A stretch of DNA of 64,000 bases from Corallococcus praedator (lineage in GTDB: Bacteria > Myxococcota > Myxococcia > Myxococcales > Myxococcaceae): the NCBI RefSeq assembly GCF_003612125.1, contig NZ_RAWI01000008.1, forward strand, positions 1 to 64,000, written 5' to 3'. Position numbers and translations under genes: made by a program. Shown here piece after piece: positions 61,201-63,151 of the stretch; positions within the stretch are counted from its first letter, which is position 1, and every line of letters begins with the position of its first letter. The notes under the pieces are model-generated. The model was not told the origin of the DNA. It was given only the letters and a program-made list of their open reading frames with translations, and made no database searches.

Positions 61201-63151
61201 GCAGTACGCGGACTACGCGCTCTGGCAGCGCTCCTGGTTCCAGGGGGACGTGCTCGACACGCAGCTGAAGTGGTGGCGGCAGGAGCTGTCGGGAGCCCCG
61301 ATGGTGCTGGCGCTGCCCACCGACAAGCCCCGTCCCGCGCAGCGCTCCTCGCGCGGGGCCACGCTTCCGGTGCGGCTGTCACCGGCGCTGAGCGACGCGG
61401 TGGAGGCCCTGGCCCAGAGGGAGGGCGCCACGCCCTTCATGGTGCTGCTGGCGGGCCTCCAGACGCTGCTGCACCGGTACTCCGGGCAGGACGACCTGCT
61501 GGTGGGTTCGTCCATCGCGGGCCGGCGCCACGCGGAGACGGAGGGCCTCATCGGCTTCTTCGTCAACACGCTGGTGCTGCGCGCCCGCTTCACTCCGGCC
61601 CTGTCGTTCCGGGAGTTCCTGTCGCAGGTGCGCACCACCACGCTGGGCGCGTATGAGCATCAGGACGTCCCATTCGAGCGGCTGGTGGAGGTGCTCCAGC
61701 CCGCGCGGGACCTGTCCCGCCCGCCGCTCATCCAGGTCATCTTCGCGCTCCAGAACCTGCCGGACGCGGAGGTGCGCCTGTCGGAGCTGACGCTGCGGCC
61801 GGTCGACGTGTCGCTCGCGACGGCGAAGTTCGAGCTGGACCTGACCCTGAGCCGCACGCCGGAAGGCTTCCAGGGCCTGCTCGCCTACAGCACGGACCTC
61901 TTCGAGGCCGACACGGCCGGGCGCCTCATGGAGCACTGGAGCCTGTTGCTCGAAGAGGCCCTGAGCGCGCCCGACGCGGCCCTGGACGCCCTGCCCCTGC
62001 CGGAAGCCCCGGCCCAAGGGCGGCAGGTCGAAGCCCCAGTCGTGGCGCTCCTTGCTCCCGACGAAAGCCCCACGCAAGCCCGTGGCAGCGAGGCGCCAAG
62101 GAACGAAGCCGAGGCCCAGCTCGCGCGCCTCTGGGCCGAAGCCCTGGGGGTGACCACCGTGGATCCGCGCGACAGCTTCTTTGAGCTGGGCGGCCACTCG
62201 CTGCTCGCCGTGCGCCTGATGGCGGCGGTGAACCGGGAGACGGGCCGCCGGCTGCCACTGTCCGCCCTCTTCCAGGCGCCCAGCGTGGAACGGTTCGCGG
62301 CGTTGCTGGAGCAGCACGGGGACGCGGGCACGAACTCGCCGTTGGTGCCCTTCGACGCCGGAGGCACGCCGGGCACGGCCCCGCCGTTCTTCTGCGTCCA
62401 CCCGGTGGGCGGCACGGTGCTCACGTACGCGGCGCTCGCGCGGCGGCTGGGACCGGATCAGCGCTTCTACGGCCTCCAGTCCCGGGGCCTGGATGGCACG
62501 AGCGCCCCCCACCGCACCATCGAAGCCATGGCCGCGGACTACGTGCGTGCCCTGCGCGAGGCCCAGCCCGCCGGTCCCTACTTCCTGGGCGGCTGGTCCC
62601 TGGGCGGCGTCATCGCCTACGAGATGACCCGTCAGCTTCGCGATGCGGGCGAGGAGGTGGCGCTGCTCGCGCTGCTGGACTCCTACGCACAGGAACCCGT
62701 GCCCGCGTCGGAACCCCTCCTGGATCGCACCCTGGCCGTGAGCCTGTTCGCGCAGGACCTGATGGGCGTGTCCCTGGGGGATCTGGAGCTGGATCTCGGC
62801 GCGCTCGCGGACCTGGAGCCCGAAGCCGCGCTCACCCAGGTGCTGGAGGCCGCGGCCCAGGCGGGAACCCTGCCGCCCGGAACGGACGCCGCGAACGCGG
62901 TGGCCCTCTTCCACGTCTTCGAGGCCAACCTCGAAGCCTCCCGCCGCTACCGCGCGCCTGCCATGGATCAGCGGGTGCTGCGCGTGCAGGCGGAGGCGCA
63001 GGCCACCACCACGGACGACGGGGGCTGGCGCGCGCTGGTGGGAGCACGGCTGGAGTCGCACCGCCTGCCGGGCAACCACTACACGCTGCTCAGCGAGCCC
63101 AACGTGCAGCGCGTGGCGGACCTCCTGAAGAAGGCCCTCCGCGAGCGCTGA
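32468..63151 (+). CDS. Giant hybrid lipo-NRPS-PKS (FAAL-initiated, luciferase-like monooxygenase, terminal C-PCP-TE)
   Basis: A complete 10,227-residue assembly line predicted to make an acylated peptide containing one polyketide-type extension. Domain order: FAAL (1-585), ACP (Ser674), C-A-PCP (Ser1737), KS (Cys1975), AT (Ser2418), PCP (Ser2797), C, decayed A interrupted by a luciferase-like monooxygenase (about 3551-3895), five C-A-PCP modules (Ser5109, 6172, 7236, 8295, 9351), C-PCP (Ser9911) and TE (Ser10044). There is no ketoreductase, dehydratase, aminotransferase or epimerase. The GTG start at 32468 is chosen because an in-frame TGA lies at 32405 and no better start lies between. The 355-base gap from the upstream synthetase contains a hairpin, so it may be transcribed separately or by read-through. 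The product is unknown. It is paralogous to the upstream gene, most clearly in the carrier-TE end. Confidence 0.97.
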   Translation: MPDFSRTLPGVLLNLAVGPSAHAPLYTFLGEADGEETVLSAFELDARARRIAAALQARGAVGERVLLLYPPGLDYVAGFFGCLYAGAVAVPAYPPDPMRLERTLPRLRAIIQDAQASVVLTTSGILELSDFVFEQAPDFRSLHWMATDALPEGGEKDWRTPDVDAESLAFLQYTSGSTGTPKGVMLTHANLLHNLGLIHHAFQARADSVGVIWLPPYHDMGLIGGILEPLHGGFPVTLMSPMAFLKRPMAWLEAVSRFGGTISGGPNFAFDLCVRKSTPEQRRALDLSRWEVAFCGAEPIRPETLDRFVEAFGPSGFRREAFYPCYGLAEGTLIVSGGEKSAPPVSVTISGSALERHRAEESGAGEPGARTLVGCGRTLLEQRIAIVDPDTLERRAPGEVGEVWVSGPSVARGYWGREDATRETFQARIAREDSGPFLRTGDLGFLRPEGELYVTGRRKDLIILRGRNHYPQDLEATVETAHPALRPGGVAVFSVEVAGEERAVVVQEIDVRRLESLRQQFEAVDAALGAIRQRLAESHEVQAHAVVLIEPGSLPKTSSGKVQRHACRTGFLTGTLQEVRTWREASDSMVASVSQQTALGRDSTVPAAKQDVAAERPSSGVAASQPVVFSRDATARPSEQDVVTWLRAVVARHLRMRPEDIDVSAPVTRFGLDSLGAVELAHEVSAGTGLRVPMEWLLQGPSITSLAQQLLTLRDEAGPGLGAPRRRNVEGERAVSFAQAGLWFLDRYAPGDVTYNLPAAVRLEGALDVAALEGSLAALAARHEALRTTFREVHGRPSQVIAPDVALPLTRVSLESLPAGAREAEASRLAHEEARRPFILARGPLVRTTLLTLDARTHLLVLVMHHTVSDATSMAVMVRELSALYAARLEGRPSPLPALPLGYADYSDWQREWLDGGRLESQLEYWRQQLANAPRLLELATDRPRPAARGTAGARVPVVLEAGLAASVRTLAVREGVTPFMVLLAAFQTVLARRSGQADISVGTAIAGRSRAELQGVVGFFVNALVMRTRLSGEPTFRELLGRVRETALGAYAHQDVPFEKVVEALKPPRDRGHTPLFQVMFNLQGAQVDPPALPGLQSRLLDVHTGTAMFDLTLSLAESPQGFEGFLEYATDLFDADTAIRLAGHLRVLLEAAIEAPDAPLFRLPWLTSDERQQVLVAWNDTVRPYPADSTVAAIFAAQVARRPDAIAVESEDERLTYAQLDVRANQLAHVLRAHGVGPDVPVAVCLERSVGFVVTVLAITKAGGAYVPLDVSYPAQRLGFMLEDSRPSLLLTTRELRGRLHVPDASLPCLFVEELTLEGQPSTAPTVDVGPRHLAYVIFTSGSSGRPKGVGVEQRGLVRLVHAAPYSRYGSRDTWLLFAPVSFDGSVLELWTPLLHGSRLVIFPGNVPAGDMDTLARVVERHGVTFAHLPSGLFSQLMEHRPDILGRLRELHAGGDIVSVPHVRRAVETLGRPFTNGYGPTECSVVATTFTVERPEQIGASVPIGAPLANTTVYVLDARLEPVPVGVPGELFLGGDGVARGYVSRPDLTAERFIPDAQGTTPGARLYRTGDLVRWLPTGVLEFLGRADHQVKVRGFRIELAEVEAALREQPEVQEVAAVVREDVPGDKRLVVYAMPRAGHSLETARMREALRQRLPEYMVPSVFVTLATLPLNPSGKVDRKALPAPDAASTGRQDRFVEPTHPLEQRIAPVWARELSTDRVGVHDHLFDDLGGTSLSVVRIAARLSEELGHDVPVVWLFEHPTVEALAQRLERESQGPGAAEAPMPGHRPREAPQASASGSIAIIGMAGRFPGAKTVAEFWSNLRGGVESISRFTPEELEHMPGLPEGLELWHHPAFVPAAGILEGVEQFDHAFFNMSLREAQFTDPQQRLFLQTAWTALEDAGVDPERFPGAISLYAGASGSGYSETVRQAMPLDAASFLELQGTATHESLATKTSFKLGLTGESTLLYTACSTGLVAVHLACKSLRGGESDVALAGATRLAVPQRTGYVHQEGLIFSPDGHCRAFDAKAKGTLSGNGVGAVVLKRLEDAVRDGDAIYAVIRGSALNNDGLHKSGFTAPSVRGQAAVVTQALTNAGVSPKAIGYVEAHGTATPLGDPIEVAALTRAYGLGPEHRGTIALASLKTNVGHLDTAAGLAGLMKAALALHHGEIPPSLHFEQPNPQIDFEASPFFVNTALRPWPRGERPRFAAVSSFGIGGTNAHAVLGEAPLRRSGATSRSHQLVLLSARTPEALEAATRQLEAHVLAGMEGQSLADLAFTLGVGRKVFEFRKALVAKDGEDLARQLRKPVAAVKGAPRAPRVAFVFSGQGAQQVAMGRELAEASPAFRAHLGACLALLDAPLRERVSELLRPAEGADVKASLADTRVALPALFSVQVSLAWLWRDLGVTPHAVLGHSFGEYAAACVAGVLSLEDAMRLAVTRGELMHHLPPGAMLAVALPQEQVLPLLSERLSVAAVNAPDRCVVSGPVEEVERLEAELRQRKAGAVRMPAPHAFHSADVEPLMPELARVVASLRRSEPAVRYVSGLSGTLTRPGQLTDPDYWAQQMRQPVRFSDAVGALQEEGCAVLLEVGPGQDLTPLVRSNLSMDGDRVRALASLRRGGTTTETQSWLQAVGELWTAGVLVDWSAFYAHEQRLRLRLPTYAFQEKAAWVEPRARALPSHFMAPGQRAISAAPVHSDAANLETPPSMPTAGIGNAEAPSTVPTASATSSAVRPLLPGLTAHTASTAVVPAPVPAGREDAPRGELEERVAALWRERLGMDFVGRDDNFLEIGGNSLTAAQLLNQLRDTFGVQLPLAALFEAPTVAGIAQRLEPLLLQAPQAPVTAELPLVPRPRTETLPLSFVQERVWRLEQHLPGLSAYTIPFVLRLEGVVNADVLERGIQEIVQRHEALRTTYDVVDGRPVQRFHAKMHVPLTRVELQGPPETREAEALRIAREDAAAPYDLVHGPVMRATLVRLEARHHLLVAGIHHIVCDTLSIALFVQELGQLYDAFIEGRPSPLPPLPIQYADFGAWQRQSIAEARLPEQEQWWRQRLAAMPRQLDLPTDRPRPANSPLTSARLDVEFPSTLARELSAFAKREGFTGYMTVLAAWQTLLHRYSGQSDLIVGTPIANRTRPELFPLIGYVAHSAAFRTRFVGDPTFRDLLAQIREEVNDAQARPDVPFEYLVEALIPGKDIGKGRMADSVFVFHSGASAGATTLELKGMRGSLVEVPDTPVQWGATLADLTLVLFESTGRLHGALEYATELFDTGTVKRLMEHFQVLLSAAIFQPDTHLSRLPLSTEAERRAWPRPRTVAGFTSVPALLADRRARQADTVAVSRGEQHWTWAALGARAGALATRLKSLGVKAGTPVAVSLRASPEKLAALWGVLEAGGAGVALGPSDLGGLPGYATDGARVPVLITSRELVTSVRVEASRVLYVEDVLDTGEPSLPHEDAANADALAWLLDRRAGQPAWALGHRELAEFFTGLDARLSPTEGGTWLAASESAPDRPDLEALWALSRGLRVVFPPEQVTARLVHLHGGGPRAKAMDLSLIYFANDEDSITGPKYELLMEGAKFADANGFSAVWTPERHFHSFGGLYPQPAVISAALAAITKNLRLRSGSVVLPLHDPLLIAEQWSVVDNVSQGRVGLSVATGWHVHDFTFAPANYENRRDILLQNLKTLRALWRGEKVTRPAGGGTTVELSLRPKPVQKELPVWLTATVNPDTFRLAGELGAGVLTGLMSHSLEELKSKVALYRDAWRRNGHPGRGHITCMLHTYLGDDEAEVLRTVRQPLLDYFRSSADISTSLLRAQGYQGDIEKLSPDDINALLEHTFEHHAKTTGLIGTVESGLKRLREVREADVDEVAALLDFGLETPVVLEGLRRLATVRERMDAEGTARQEQVLVEGEQGVEGLLALAKQPGPVLMHASARLARTLADLSGARESLGAVGALVLEDASVELASALHQTAGVEVLLSGGTSDGALLPRAPDERVPSSLQAWVLDPAGQPVPVGVVGELALAGAGLPGGLWKAEEEARHRWIPHPTEVSARLFRTGRHARLRADGRVDPVTLRLPPPVTRPRTEAPPRPVASPAAPSGPPPILRAPRNPPPPLSFAQQRLWYLQQLEPSSSAYNNASSFRLTGELDVAALQAALNELVARHEVLRTTYALRDDRAVQLVHPAQGLPLPFVEATGDTPEAREAEMVRLCQGFITLPFDLEKVVLRAWLVRVEPRVHVLALVLHHAVSDAWCTMVLARELTVLYATYSAGMKSSPLPPLPVQYADYAVWQREWLEGAVMEEQVAWWKQRLLGAPTLELPTDRPRPAMQSFAGALYRFQLPAEVSEPLLALGRKQGATSFMVMMALFQTLLSRYSGQDDFVVGTPIAGRTRPEVEGLIGCFVNTLAFRTKLEGTPSFAELLGRVRAQALEAYARQDAPFERILDTLGLPRDLSRTPLYQVVLNVLNTPEAKAQLPSLELTPVEVSTDTSKFDLGLEIWENRTGITCRFEYATALFDEATVARMAEHLLELARQVTANPEAPLAHLPMMGEAERQQVLVEWNATGGEYPRDASIHDLFMAQAAQRPGAVALEFGDTRLTYAQLDARTNQWAHLLQEHGVGPDVLVAVCLDRSVELIVSLLAILKAGGAYLPLDAAYPAQRLTAMLEDAPPKLLLTTREVRAKLAVDDALPCLFVEEARLEARPTSPVHSGTHSRHLAYVDFTSGSTGRPKGVAVEHRGVLRLLHNASFTELGPKAVFLHIAPISFDASTLEIWGPLLFGGRLVVFPASSPSDLELLASTIHRYRVTTLWVTSGLFSQVVDLKPEALWGVRQVLTGGDVISAPHVRTVVQDLGISVSAAYGPTETTVFASTHRMTDGAQVGTSIPIGRPISETQFYVLDAHGQPLPAGIPGEIFIGGDGLARGYLSRPDLTAERFVPNPFSATPGERLYRTGDLGRWRADGVMEFVGRADDQVKVRGFRIELGEVEAAVLAHPDVREAVALVREEVAGDKRLTVWFVADRELEPGTLREFLTQRLPEYMLPSALVPRDALPLTPNGKVDRKALRAVEITQPVASTYEAPVTPTEEALAAIWAELLRVPAVGRNDNFFELGGHSLLAMQVVARLRARFGVELPLRAFFERATVSVLAERIDSLRGVAGTASAPAPLIAVKRPDVLPLSFAQQRLWFIDQLEPGSNVYNIPIGLSFHGTLDVDALRASLDALMARHEALRTTFREEGGQPVQVLHAKLQVPFETVDLTHVRDAQAQALRLRVEEAQRPFSLSEGPLMRALLLKLGAQEHQLVLNTHHIVSDGWSLGVLVREINAFYEAFLQRRPPALPALPVQYADFAVWQRDWLQGEKLEAQLSWWKEALAGASGVLELPTDKPRPAVPAQGGAMVPVRIPRALSEQVEALAKQENVTPFMVLLAAFQTLLHRYSGQDDVLVGSPVANRRQAETEGLIGFFVNTLVLRARFGEARTFQELLAQVRATTMGAQEHQDVPFEKLVEALQPARDLGRTPFFQVLFVLQNAPLPQLSLPGVTMRLMETDSASARFDLELSLFCNPEGFEGVLLYRTDLFEPETAARMVRHLELLVGAMIASPTLPLDRLPLISQDERQQVLVRWNDTRVEHPRGERIHDLFEQQVARTPDAVAVVFEGQRLTYAQLDAKANQLAHHLGTLGVGPESLVGVCLERSLELVVALLGVLKAGAAYVPLDPAYPRDRLQWMLEDTQAPVLLVQEHLVSKLPLEGSGTQVVNLDTGWERIAQHPTTPPAARGSSEALAYVIFTSGSTGRPKGAMNAHTGVVNRLRWMQQAYGLTSEDAVLQKTPFSFDVSVWEFFWPLMAGARLVVARPGGHQEPAYLVRLLAEQRITTAHFVPSMLRVFVEEPGLEGLTHLRRVVCSGEALPADLVRRAYARLPVAEVLNHYGPTEAAVEVTSWHCPRTEDLRRVPIGRPGANTRLYVLDRHGQPVPVGVSGELFLAGVQVGRGYWRRPELTAERFLPDPFSPTPGARMYRTGDVARWLPDGTVEFLGRADFQVKLRGFRIEPGEVEAVLRQVPGVQEAVVLAREDVPGDMRLVGYLVPSRNTLELDAVKAFVAKQLPEYMVPSAWVPLPSLPLNANGKLDRKALPRPEAGAERTRVYVAPRDPTEQALASLWESVLGVKQVGVQDSFFELGGHSLLATQAVSRMRAAFNVELPLRALFEAPTIEALARKVESARQSGHRATMPALVKQERTGEEPLSFAQQRLWFLDQLQPDSAFYNLPAAVRLSGPLDVEALRRTFDELVRRHESLRTTFQGRDGQPAQVVTPSVKSVLESVDLEALPATEREAEVQRRAQSESQRPFDLSQGPLFRAKLLRLSATEHVLVLVMHHIVSDGWSVSVLVKEVGALYGAFRQGHASPLPELPVQYADYAAWQRGWLRGDVLEAQLSWWRQQLEGAPPALELPTDKPRPAVQRYRGASHSVALPRSLEEQVKALAQREGVTSFMLLLAAWQVVLSRYSGQQDISVGTPIAGRNQTELEGLIGFFVNTLVIRARLEGSPTFRQVLRQVKETTLGAYAHQEVPFEKLVEELKPERDLSRTPLFQVSFTLNAAVLAEGQSLPGGLSLRAMETEGSASKFDMTLSMAETGQGLAATLTYNTDLFEEGTAKRLLNHLGVLLEEVTVRPDTRVAEVALLRGAEAQRVLVEWNQTQAEFPRESTLHGLFETQARKTPDAVAIVSEEGTFSYRQVNEAAEALADKLRAWGVGPEVKVGLALERSAALVIAQVATLKAGGAWVPLDVEYPAERLGFMVKDSGAALVLAHAARAHELPATSVRVVHVEEALAATAPAQGLARDEARASVDADALAYVIYTSGSTGMPKGVGMGHRAVVNHLHWRQVRFPMSGSDAFLAKASSSFDISVWEVWAPLVSGARLVLAKPGGQRDTEYLVNAVAEHGVTHLHFGPAPLGAFLEASGVEGCARLRYVFCGGEALGAELHRRFVTKLGAKLVHQYGPTEACIDCVVWETPREAVEVVPLGRPIANTDVYVVDAAGRAVPVGIAGELLVGGEGLARGYLGRVDLTAERFIPDGLSGRAGARLYRTGDKARWREDGTLEYLGRLDSQVKVRGHRIELGEVEAALLAHPDVREAVVLVREDVAGDKRLVAWFVAERELEPGTLREFLKQRLPEYMLPSALVPREALPLTPNGKVDRKALRALAISQPVSSVYEAPVTPTEVALAAIWAELLRVPAVGRNDSFFDLGGHSLLATQAVARIRSTLGLELPLSDFFTTPTVAALAERLGRATPKTQAQAITPSVHANAPPLSFAQQRLWFIDQLEPGSSLYNVPIALGFHGTLDVNALRASLDALMTRHEALRTTFHSEGGQPVQVIHADFHVPFATVDLTHVRDAEARQAEALRLRREEGRRPFSLSEGPLMRALLLKLGAQEHQVVLNTHHIVSDGWSLGVLVREVTVFYEAFLQNRPPALPALPMQYADYARWQRDWLQGETLEAQLSWWKASLAGASGILELPTDRPRPSVPSQDAALVPVRISPELSEQVEALAKQEGVTPFMVWLAAFQTLLHRYSGQDDVLVGSPIANRRQAETEGLIGFFANTLVLRARFGEARTFHELLAQVRATTLGAYEHQDVPFEKLVEVLQPERAAGRTPLFQVTFTLQNAPMPELKLPALTLRPLEDAPILIHFDLQLLLSRSPEGYSGAMVYNKALFTQRTVAGLVQRLRLLVKDAARAPQTRLSMLPLLTPIEHRQLLLDWNGTERDYPRDASVPTLFSEQAARTPDAVALKAGTRTLTYAELDAESNQLAHHLRWSGVRPGDRVGLCVERSPALITAMLGILKAGAAYVAIEARDPAERITWILQEAGVSVLVTQDALADSLPVVAGLLVLLDEEADRIAKQPVTPLDVPVPAEALAYVMFTSGSTGRPKGVSVPHRGIMRLARHNGFLEVGPGDVFLQLAPVAFDASTLEVWGALLNGAKLVLAPPKTLSLAELGELLGREGISTLWLTAALFEQMVSQQGQDLARVRRVLAGGDVLPAQAVRDHLARLPEGAVLINGYGPTENTTFSATHTLRAGDTVERTVPIGRPLGNSTAWVLDKGLQPLPPGAPGELYVGGDGLAWGYLQRPDLTAERFVPHPFTREPGARLYRTGDRARWTEDGTLEFLGRADFQVKLRGFRIEPGEVEAVLRQAPGIQEAVVLAREDVPGDKRLVGYVVPSSDGLELDAVKSFVAKQLPEYMVPSAWVELPALPLNANGKVDRKALPAPEAPVASERRAQAPRNALEASLVAIWSEVLHVEGVGIDDNFFDLGGHSLLATQVVARIRTVLGVELPLGDLFTAPTVAALAERLGGGVPQSHTAPLARADRTSAPPLSFAQQRLWFIDQLDPGSSLYNVPLALRFEGALDVEALRESLDALMARHESLRTTFRTEAGEPVQVLHAKLRVPFETVDLTHVPEAEARQAEALRLRQEEARRPFSLSEGPLMRALLLKLGAQEHQLLLHLHHIVSDGWSLGVLVREVTAFYEAFHHGRPPALPELPVQYADFAVWQRDWLQGERLEAQLKWWRDSLAGASGVLELPTDKPRPSVLTPEGAMVPVRISRALSEQVEALAKRENATPFMVWLAGLQTVLHRYSGQDDVLVGSPIANRRHAETEGLIGFFVNTLVLRARFGEVRTFRELLAQVRTTTLGAQEHQDVPFEKLVEELQPARDLGRTPFFQVLFALQNAPVPELSLPGLSLRPLETGSGTARFDLELALFRNPEGFEGMLHYRTALFEPATATRMVRHLEALVEAMVAEPAAPLERLSLLTQGERRQVLVEWNATGGEYPREACIQDLFMAQAASRPDAVALEFGDARLTYARLDALTNQWAHLLREHGVGPDVLVAVCLERSVELIVALLAILKAGGAYLPLDAAYPAPRLAAMLEDAPPRLLLTTREVRAKLAVDAALPCLFVEELRLEARPMSPVKAGTHSRDLAYVDFTSGSTGRPKGVAVEHRGVMRLLHNAPYAKLGPDETFLLIAPISFDASTLEVWGPLLFGGRLVVFPASSPSDLALLELVVRRHGVTTLHLTAGLFAQVVDLKPEALKGVRQLLTGGDVVPAPQVRRVVETLGIPVTACYGPTETTLFATTHRMMPGTRVPETIPIGRPIAQTQVYVLDPHGQPVPPGIPGELFIGGDGLARGYLARPDLTAERFVPNAFAAHEGERLYRTGDVARWTPDGVLEFLGRMDAQVKVRGYRIELAEVEAALRAHPDVREAVALVRQDTPGDKLLVVYVTGGTEPLDGPAVRAFVQERLPEYMVPSVVMALDALPLTTNGKLDRKALPAPSAAVSRTGFTAPSTPTQKRLATLFAEVLGVERVGSTDNFFELGGHSLLATRLVARVRSSFGVELPLRALFEAPTVAALASRLDSRPEPGGTQAPALVRVERPEVLPLSFAQQRLWFIDQLDPGSALYNIPTALRLSGALEVTALQQAFDALVQRHESLRTTFESHEGDPRQHIHPAPSRTLRTVDLRALDKDAREAEAMRRASEDALRPFDLERGPLARFTLLTLDTREHVLLLCLHHAISDGWSFGILVREVVALYESFRQGHGSPLAPLPVQYADYALWQRSWFQGDVLDTQLKWWRQELSGAPMVLALPTDKPRPAQRSSRGATLPVRLSPALSDAVEALAQREGATPFMVLLAGLQTLLHRYSGQDDLLVGSSIAGRRHAETEGLIGFFVNTLVLRARFTPALSFREFLSQVRTTTLGAYEHQDVPFERLVEVLQPARDLSRPPLIQVIFALQNLPDAEVRLSELTLRPVDVSLATAKFELDLTLSRTPEGFQGLLAYSTDLFEADTAGRLMEHWSLLLEEALSAPDAALDALPLPEAPAQGRQVEAPVVALLAPDESPTQARGSEAPRNEAEAQLARLWAEALGVTTVDPRDSFFELGGHSLLAVRLMAAVNRETGRRLPLSALFQAPSVERFAALLEQHGDAGTNSPLVPFDAGGTPGTAPPFFCVHPVGGTVLTYAALARRLGPDQRFYGLQSRGLDGTSAPHRTIEAMAADYVRALREAQPAGPYFLGGWSLGGVIAYEMTRQLRDAGEEVALLALLDSYAQEPVPASEPLLDRTLAVSLFAQDLMGVSLGDLELDLGALADLEPEAALTQVLEAAAQAGTLPPGTDAANAVALFHVFEANLEASRRYRAPAMDQRVLRVQAEAQATTTDDGGWRALVGARLESHRLPGNHYTLLSEPNVQRVADLLKKALRER
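34370..34612 (+). other. Acyl carrier protein of the loading module
   Basis: The phosphopantetheine site is in FGLDSLGAVEL (serine codon 34487-34489, residue 674). The DSL core is polyketide/fatty-acid type, unlike the LGGHS cores of the peptidyl carriers. It receives the acyl group from the FAAL. It is preceded by an Ala/Ser/Pro-rich linker of about 60 residues that contains an imperfect internal repeat. Confidence 0.92.
34665..37800 (+). other. Module 1: lipoinitiating C-A-PCP (code DGLHHGGVVK, unassigned)
   Basis: The C domain (AVSFAQAGLWFLD) has HHTVSDA (35060-35080). By position it acylates the first amino acid with the fatty acid. The A domain (about 35966-37520) has a slightly altered P-loop TSGSSGRPKG (36491) and FDGSVLELW. 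The hand-read pocket is D-G-L-H-H-G-G-V-V-K, with no known match I can recall. The PCP has LGGTS (serine 37676-37678), unlike the LGGHS carriers, and feeds a ketosynthase. Confidence 0.9.
37868..39140 (+). other. Ketosynthase (KS) domain
   Basis: A decarboxylative Claisen condensation domain that extends the acyl-aminoacyl chain. It begins with SIAIIGMAGRFPGA. The active-site cysteine is in TACSTG (38390-38392, residue 1975). Histidines lie in EAHGTATPLGDP (38798-38800) and KTNVGHLDTAAG (38918-38920). All three catalytic residues are present. The motif has Gly where most KSs have Ser/Ala after TACST. It accepts its chain from a peptidyl carrier. Confidence 0.95.
39430..40480 (+). other. Acyltransferase (AT) domain, malonyl-type
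   Basis: It starts at VAFVFSGQGAQQ. The nucleophile serine is in GHSFGEYAAA (39719-39721, residue 2418), and the specificity motif HAFH (40007-40018) is typical of malonyl-CoA selection. It ends with the usual post-AT sequence LPTYAFQ. With no reductive domains in the module, the added two-carbon unit should stay a beta-ketone unless modified by the monooxygenase downstream. Confidence 0.93.
40755..40975 (+). other. Carrier protein of the polyketide module
   Basis: The carrier core is FLEIGGNSLTAAQL (serine codon 40856-40858, residue 2797). It resembles NRPS carriers more than the DSL-type ACP at the start of the protein. A long Ala/Pro/Ser/Thr-rich linker of about 80 residues separates it from the AT. 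It is the last carrier before the monooxygenase region and so is the likely holder of the oxidised intermediate. Confidence 0.9.
41045..42400 (+). other. Condensation domain without its own carrier (HHIVCDT)
   Basis: A full-length C domain (PLSFVQERVWRLEQ) with active site HHIVCDT (41438-41458). Both His and the Asp are kept, but the usual Gly is Thr. It is followed by the decayed adenylation/monooxygenase segment and then directly by another C domain, so there is no acceptor carrier between the two C domains. It may be silent, structural, or act on the neighbouring carriers. Confidence 0.9.
42401..44720 (+). other. Decayed adenylation domain interrupted by a monooxygenase
   Basis: Sequence on both sides of the monooxygenase still follows A-domain order: WTWAALGARAGALATRL for the A1 region and LWGVLEAGGAGVAL for A2 upstream; GELALAGAGLPGG for A6 and LFRTGRHARLRADG for A7 downstream. 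The P-loop position reads DRRAGQPAWALGH, no FDAS or YGPTE can be found, the A7 Asp is lost, and A8-A10 including the catalytic lysine are absent. It cannot activate an amino acid and probably acts as a scaffold. It ends in a proline-rich linker (about 44690-44800), with no PCP. Confidence 0.88.
43118..44150 (+). other. Luciferase-like flavin monooxygenase domain embedded in the NRPS
   Basis: About 345 residues of bacterial-luciferase-type fold: MDLSLIYFAND at the start, GAKFADANGFSAVWTPERHF, RLRSGSVVLPLHDPLLIAEQW, GRVGLSVATGWH and NYENRRDIL. This fits the secondary-metabolite luciferase-like monooxygenase family, which uses reduced FMN and O2 on carrier-bound intermediates. Placed after an unreduced KS-AT-PCP module, it most likely hydroxylates or oxidises the ketide-derived position. 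That role is inferred from family and context. Confidence 0.92.
44800..47900 (+). other. Module after the monooxygenase: C-A-PCP (code DALWLGAVFK, hydrophobic)
   Basis: The C domain (LSFAQQRLWYLQQLEPSSS) has HHAVSDA (45194-45214) and is closely similar to the first C domain of the upstream synthetase. The A domain (about 46106-47660, P-loop 46622) reads D-A-L-W-L-G-A-V-F-K, near the valine-type code, so an aliphatic or other hydrophobic residue is likely. The PCP serine codon is 47792-47794. Confidence 0.92.
47960..51100 (+). other. C-A-PCP module (code DVWHVSHVEK, serine-like)
   Basis: The C domain has HHIVSDG (48365-48385). The A domain (about 49280-50840, P-loop 49802) has FDVSVWEFFWPL and NHYGPTEAAVEV, giving D-V-W-H-V-S-H-V-E-K. 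Positions 235-301 fit the serine family (DVWH-S), but H322 and E331 differ, so serine is only a tentative call. The PCP serine codon is 50981-50983. Confidence 0.92.
51150..54290 (+). other. C-A-PCP module (code DIWHFGQIDK, unassigned)
   Basis: The C domain has HHIVSDG (51557-51577). The A domain (about 52475-54040, P-loop 53003) has FDISVWEVW and HQYGPTEACID, giving D-I-W-H-F-G-Q-I-D-K. It is distantly serine-like, but position 301 is Gly rather than Ser, and I do not assign it. The carrier core is DLGGHS (serine 54173-54175). Confidence 0.91.
54335..57470 (+). other. C-A-PCP module (code DALWLGGTFK, valine-type)
   Basis: The C domain has HHIVSDG (54743-54763). The A domain (about 55655-57210, P-loop 56174) has FDASTLEVWGALLNG, TLWLTAALF and NGYGPTENTTF. 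These give the same valine-type pocket as modules 5 and 7 of the first synthetase. The carrier core is DLGGHS (serine 57350-57352). Confidence 0.92.
57515..60635 (+). other. C-A-PCP module (code DALHLGCLFK, unassigned)
   Basis: The C domain has HHIVSDG (57920-57940). The A domain (about 58835-60390, P-loop 59348) reads D-A-L-H-L-G-C-L-F-K, identical to modules 1 and 2 of the first synthetase. The same residue should be used, here without an epimerase. The PCP serine codon is 60518-60520. This is the last A domain of the protein. Confidence 0.92.
60690..62300 (+). other. Terminal module lacking an adenylation domain: C-PCP
   Basis: The C domain has a canonical HHAISDG (61091-61111) and resembles the last C domain of the first synthetase. 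Where that protein has about 500 residues of A domain, this one has a linker of roughly 40 residues (about 61990-62110) leading straight to a normal LGGHS carrier (serine 62198-62200). The module cannot load itself. It may be loaded in trans, pass the chain through unchanged, or catalyse release or modification. Confidence 0.92.
62350..63148 (+). other. Type I thioesterase domain ending the second synthetase
   Basis: It begins near PPFFCVHPVGGT. Nucleophile serine is in GWSLGG (62597-62599, residue 10044), Asp in LLDSY (62678-62680) and His in GNHYTLL (63077-63079). It releases the finished lipopeptide by hydrolysis or cyclisation; which one cannot be told from sequence. It is close to the TE of the first synthetase. 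Confidence 0.95.
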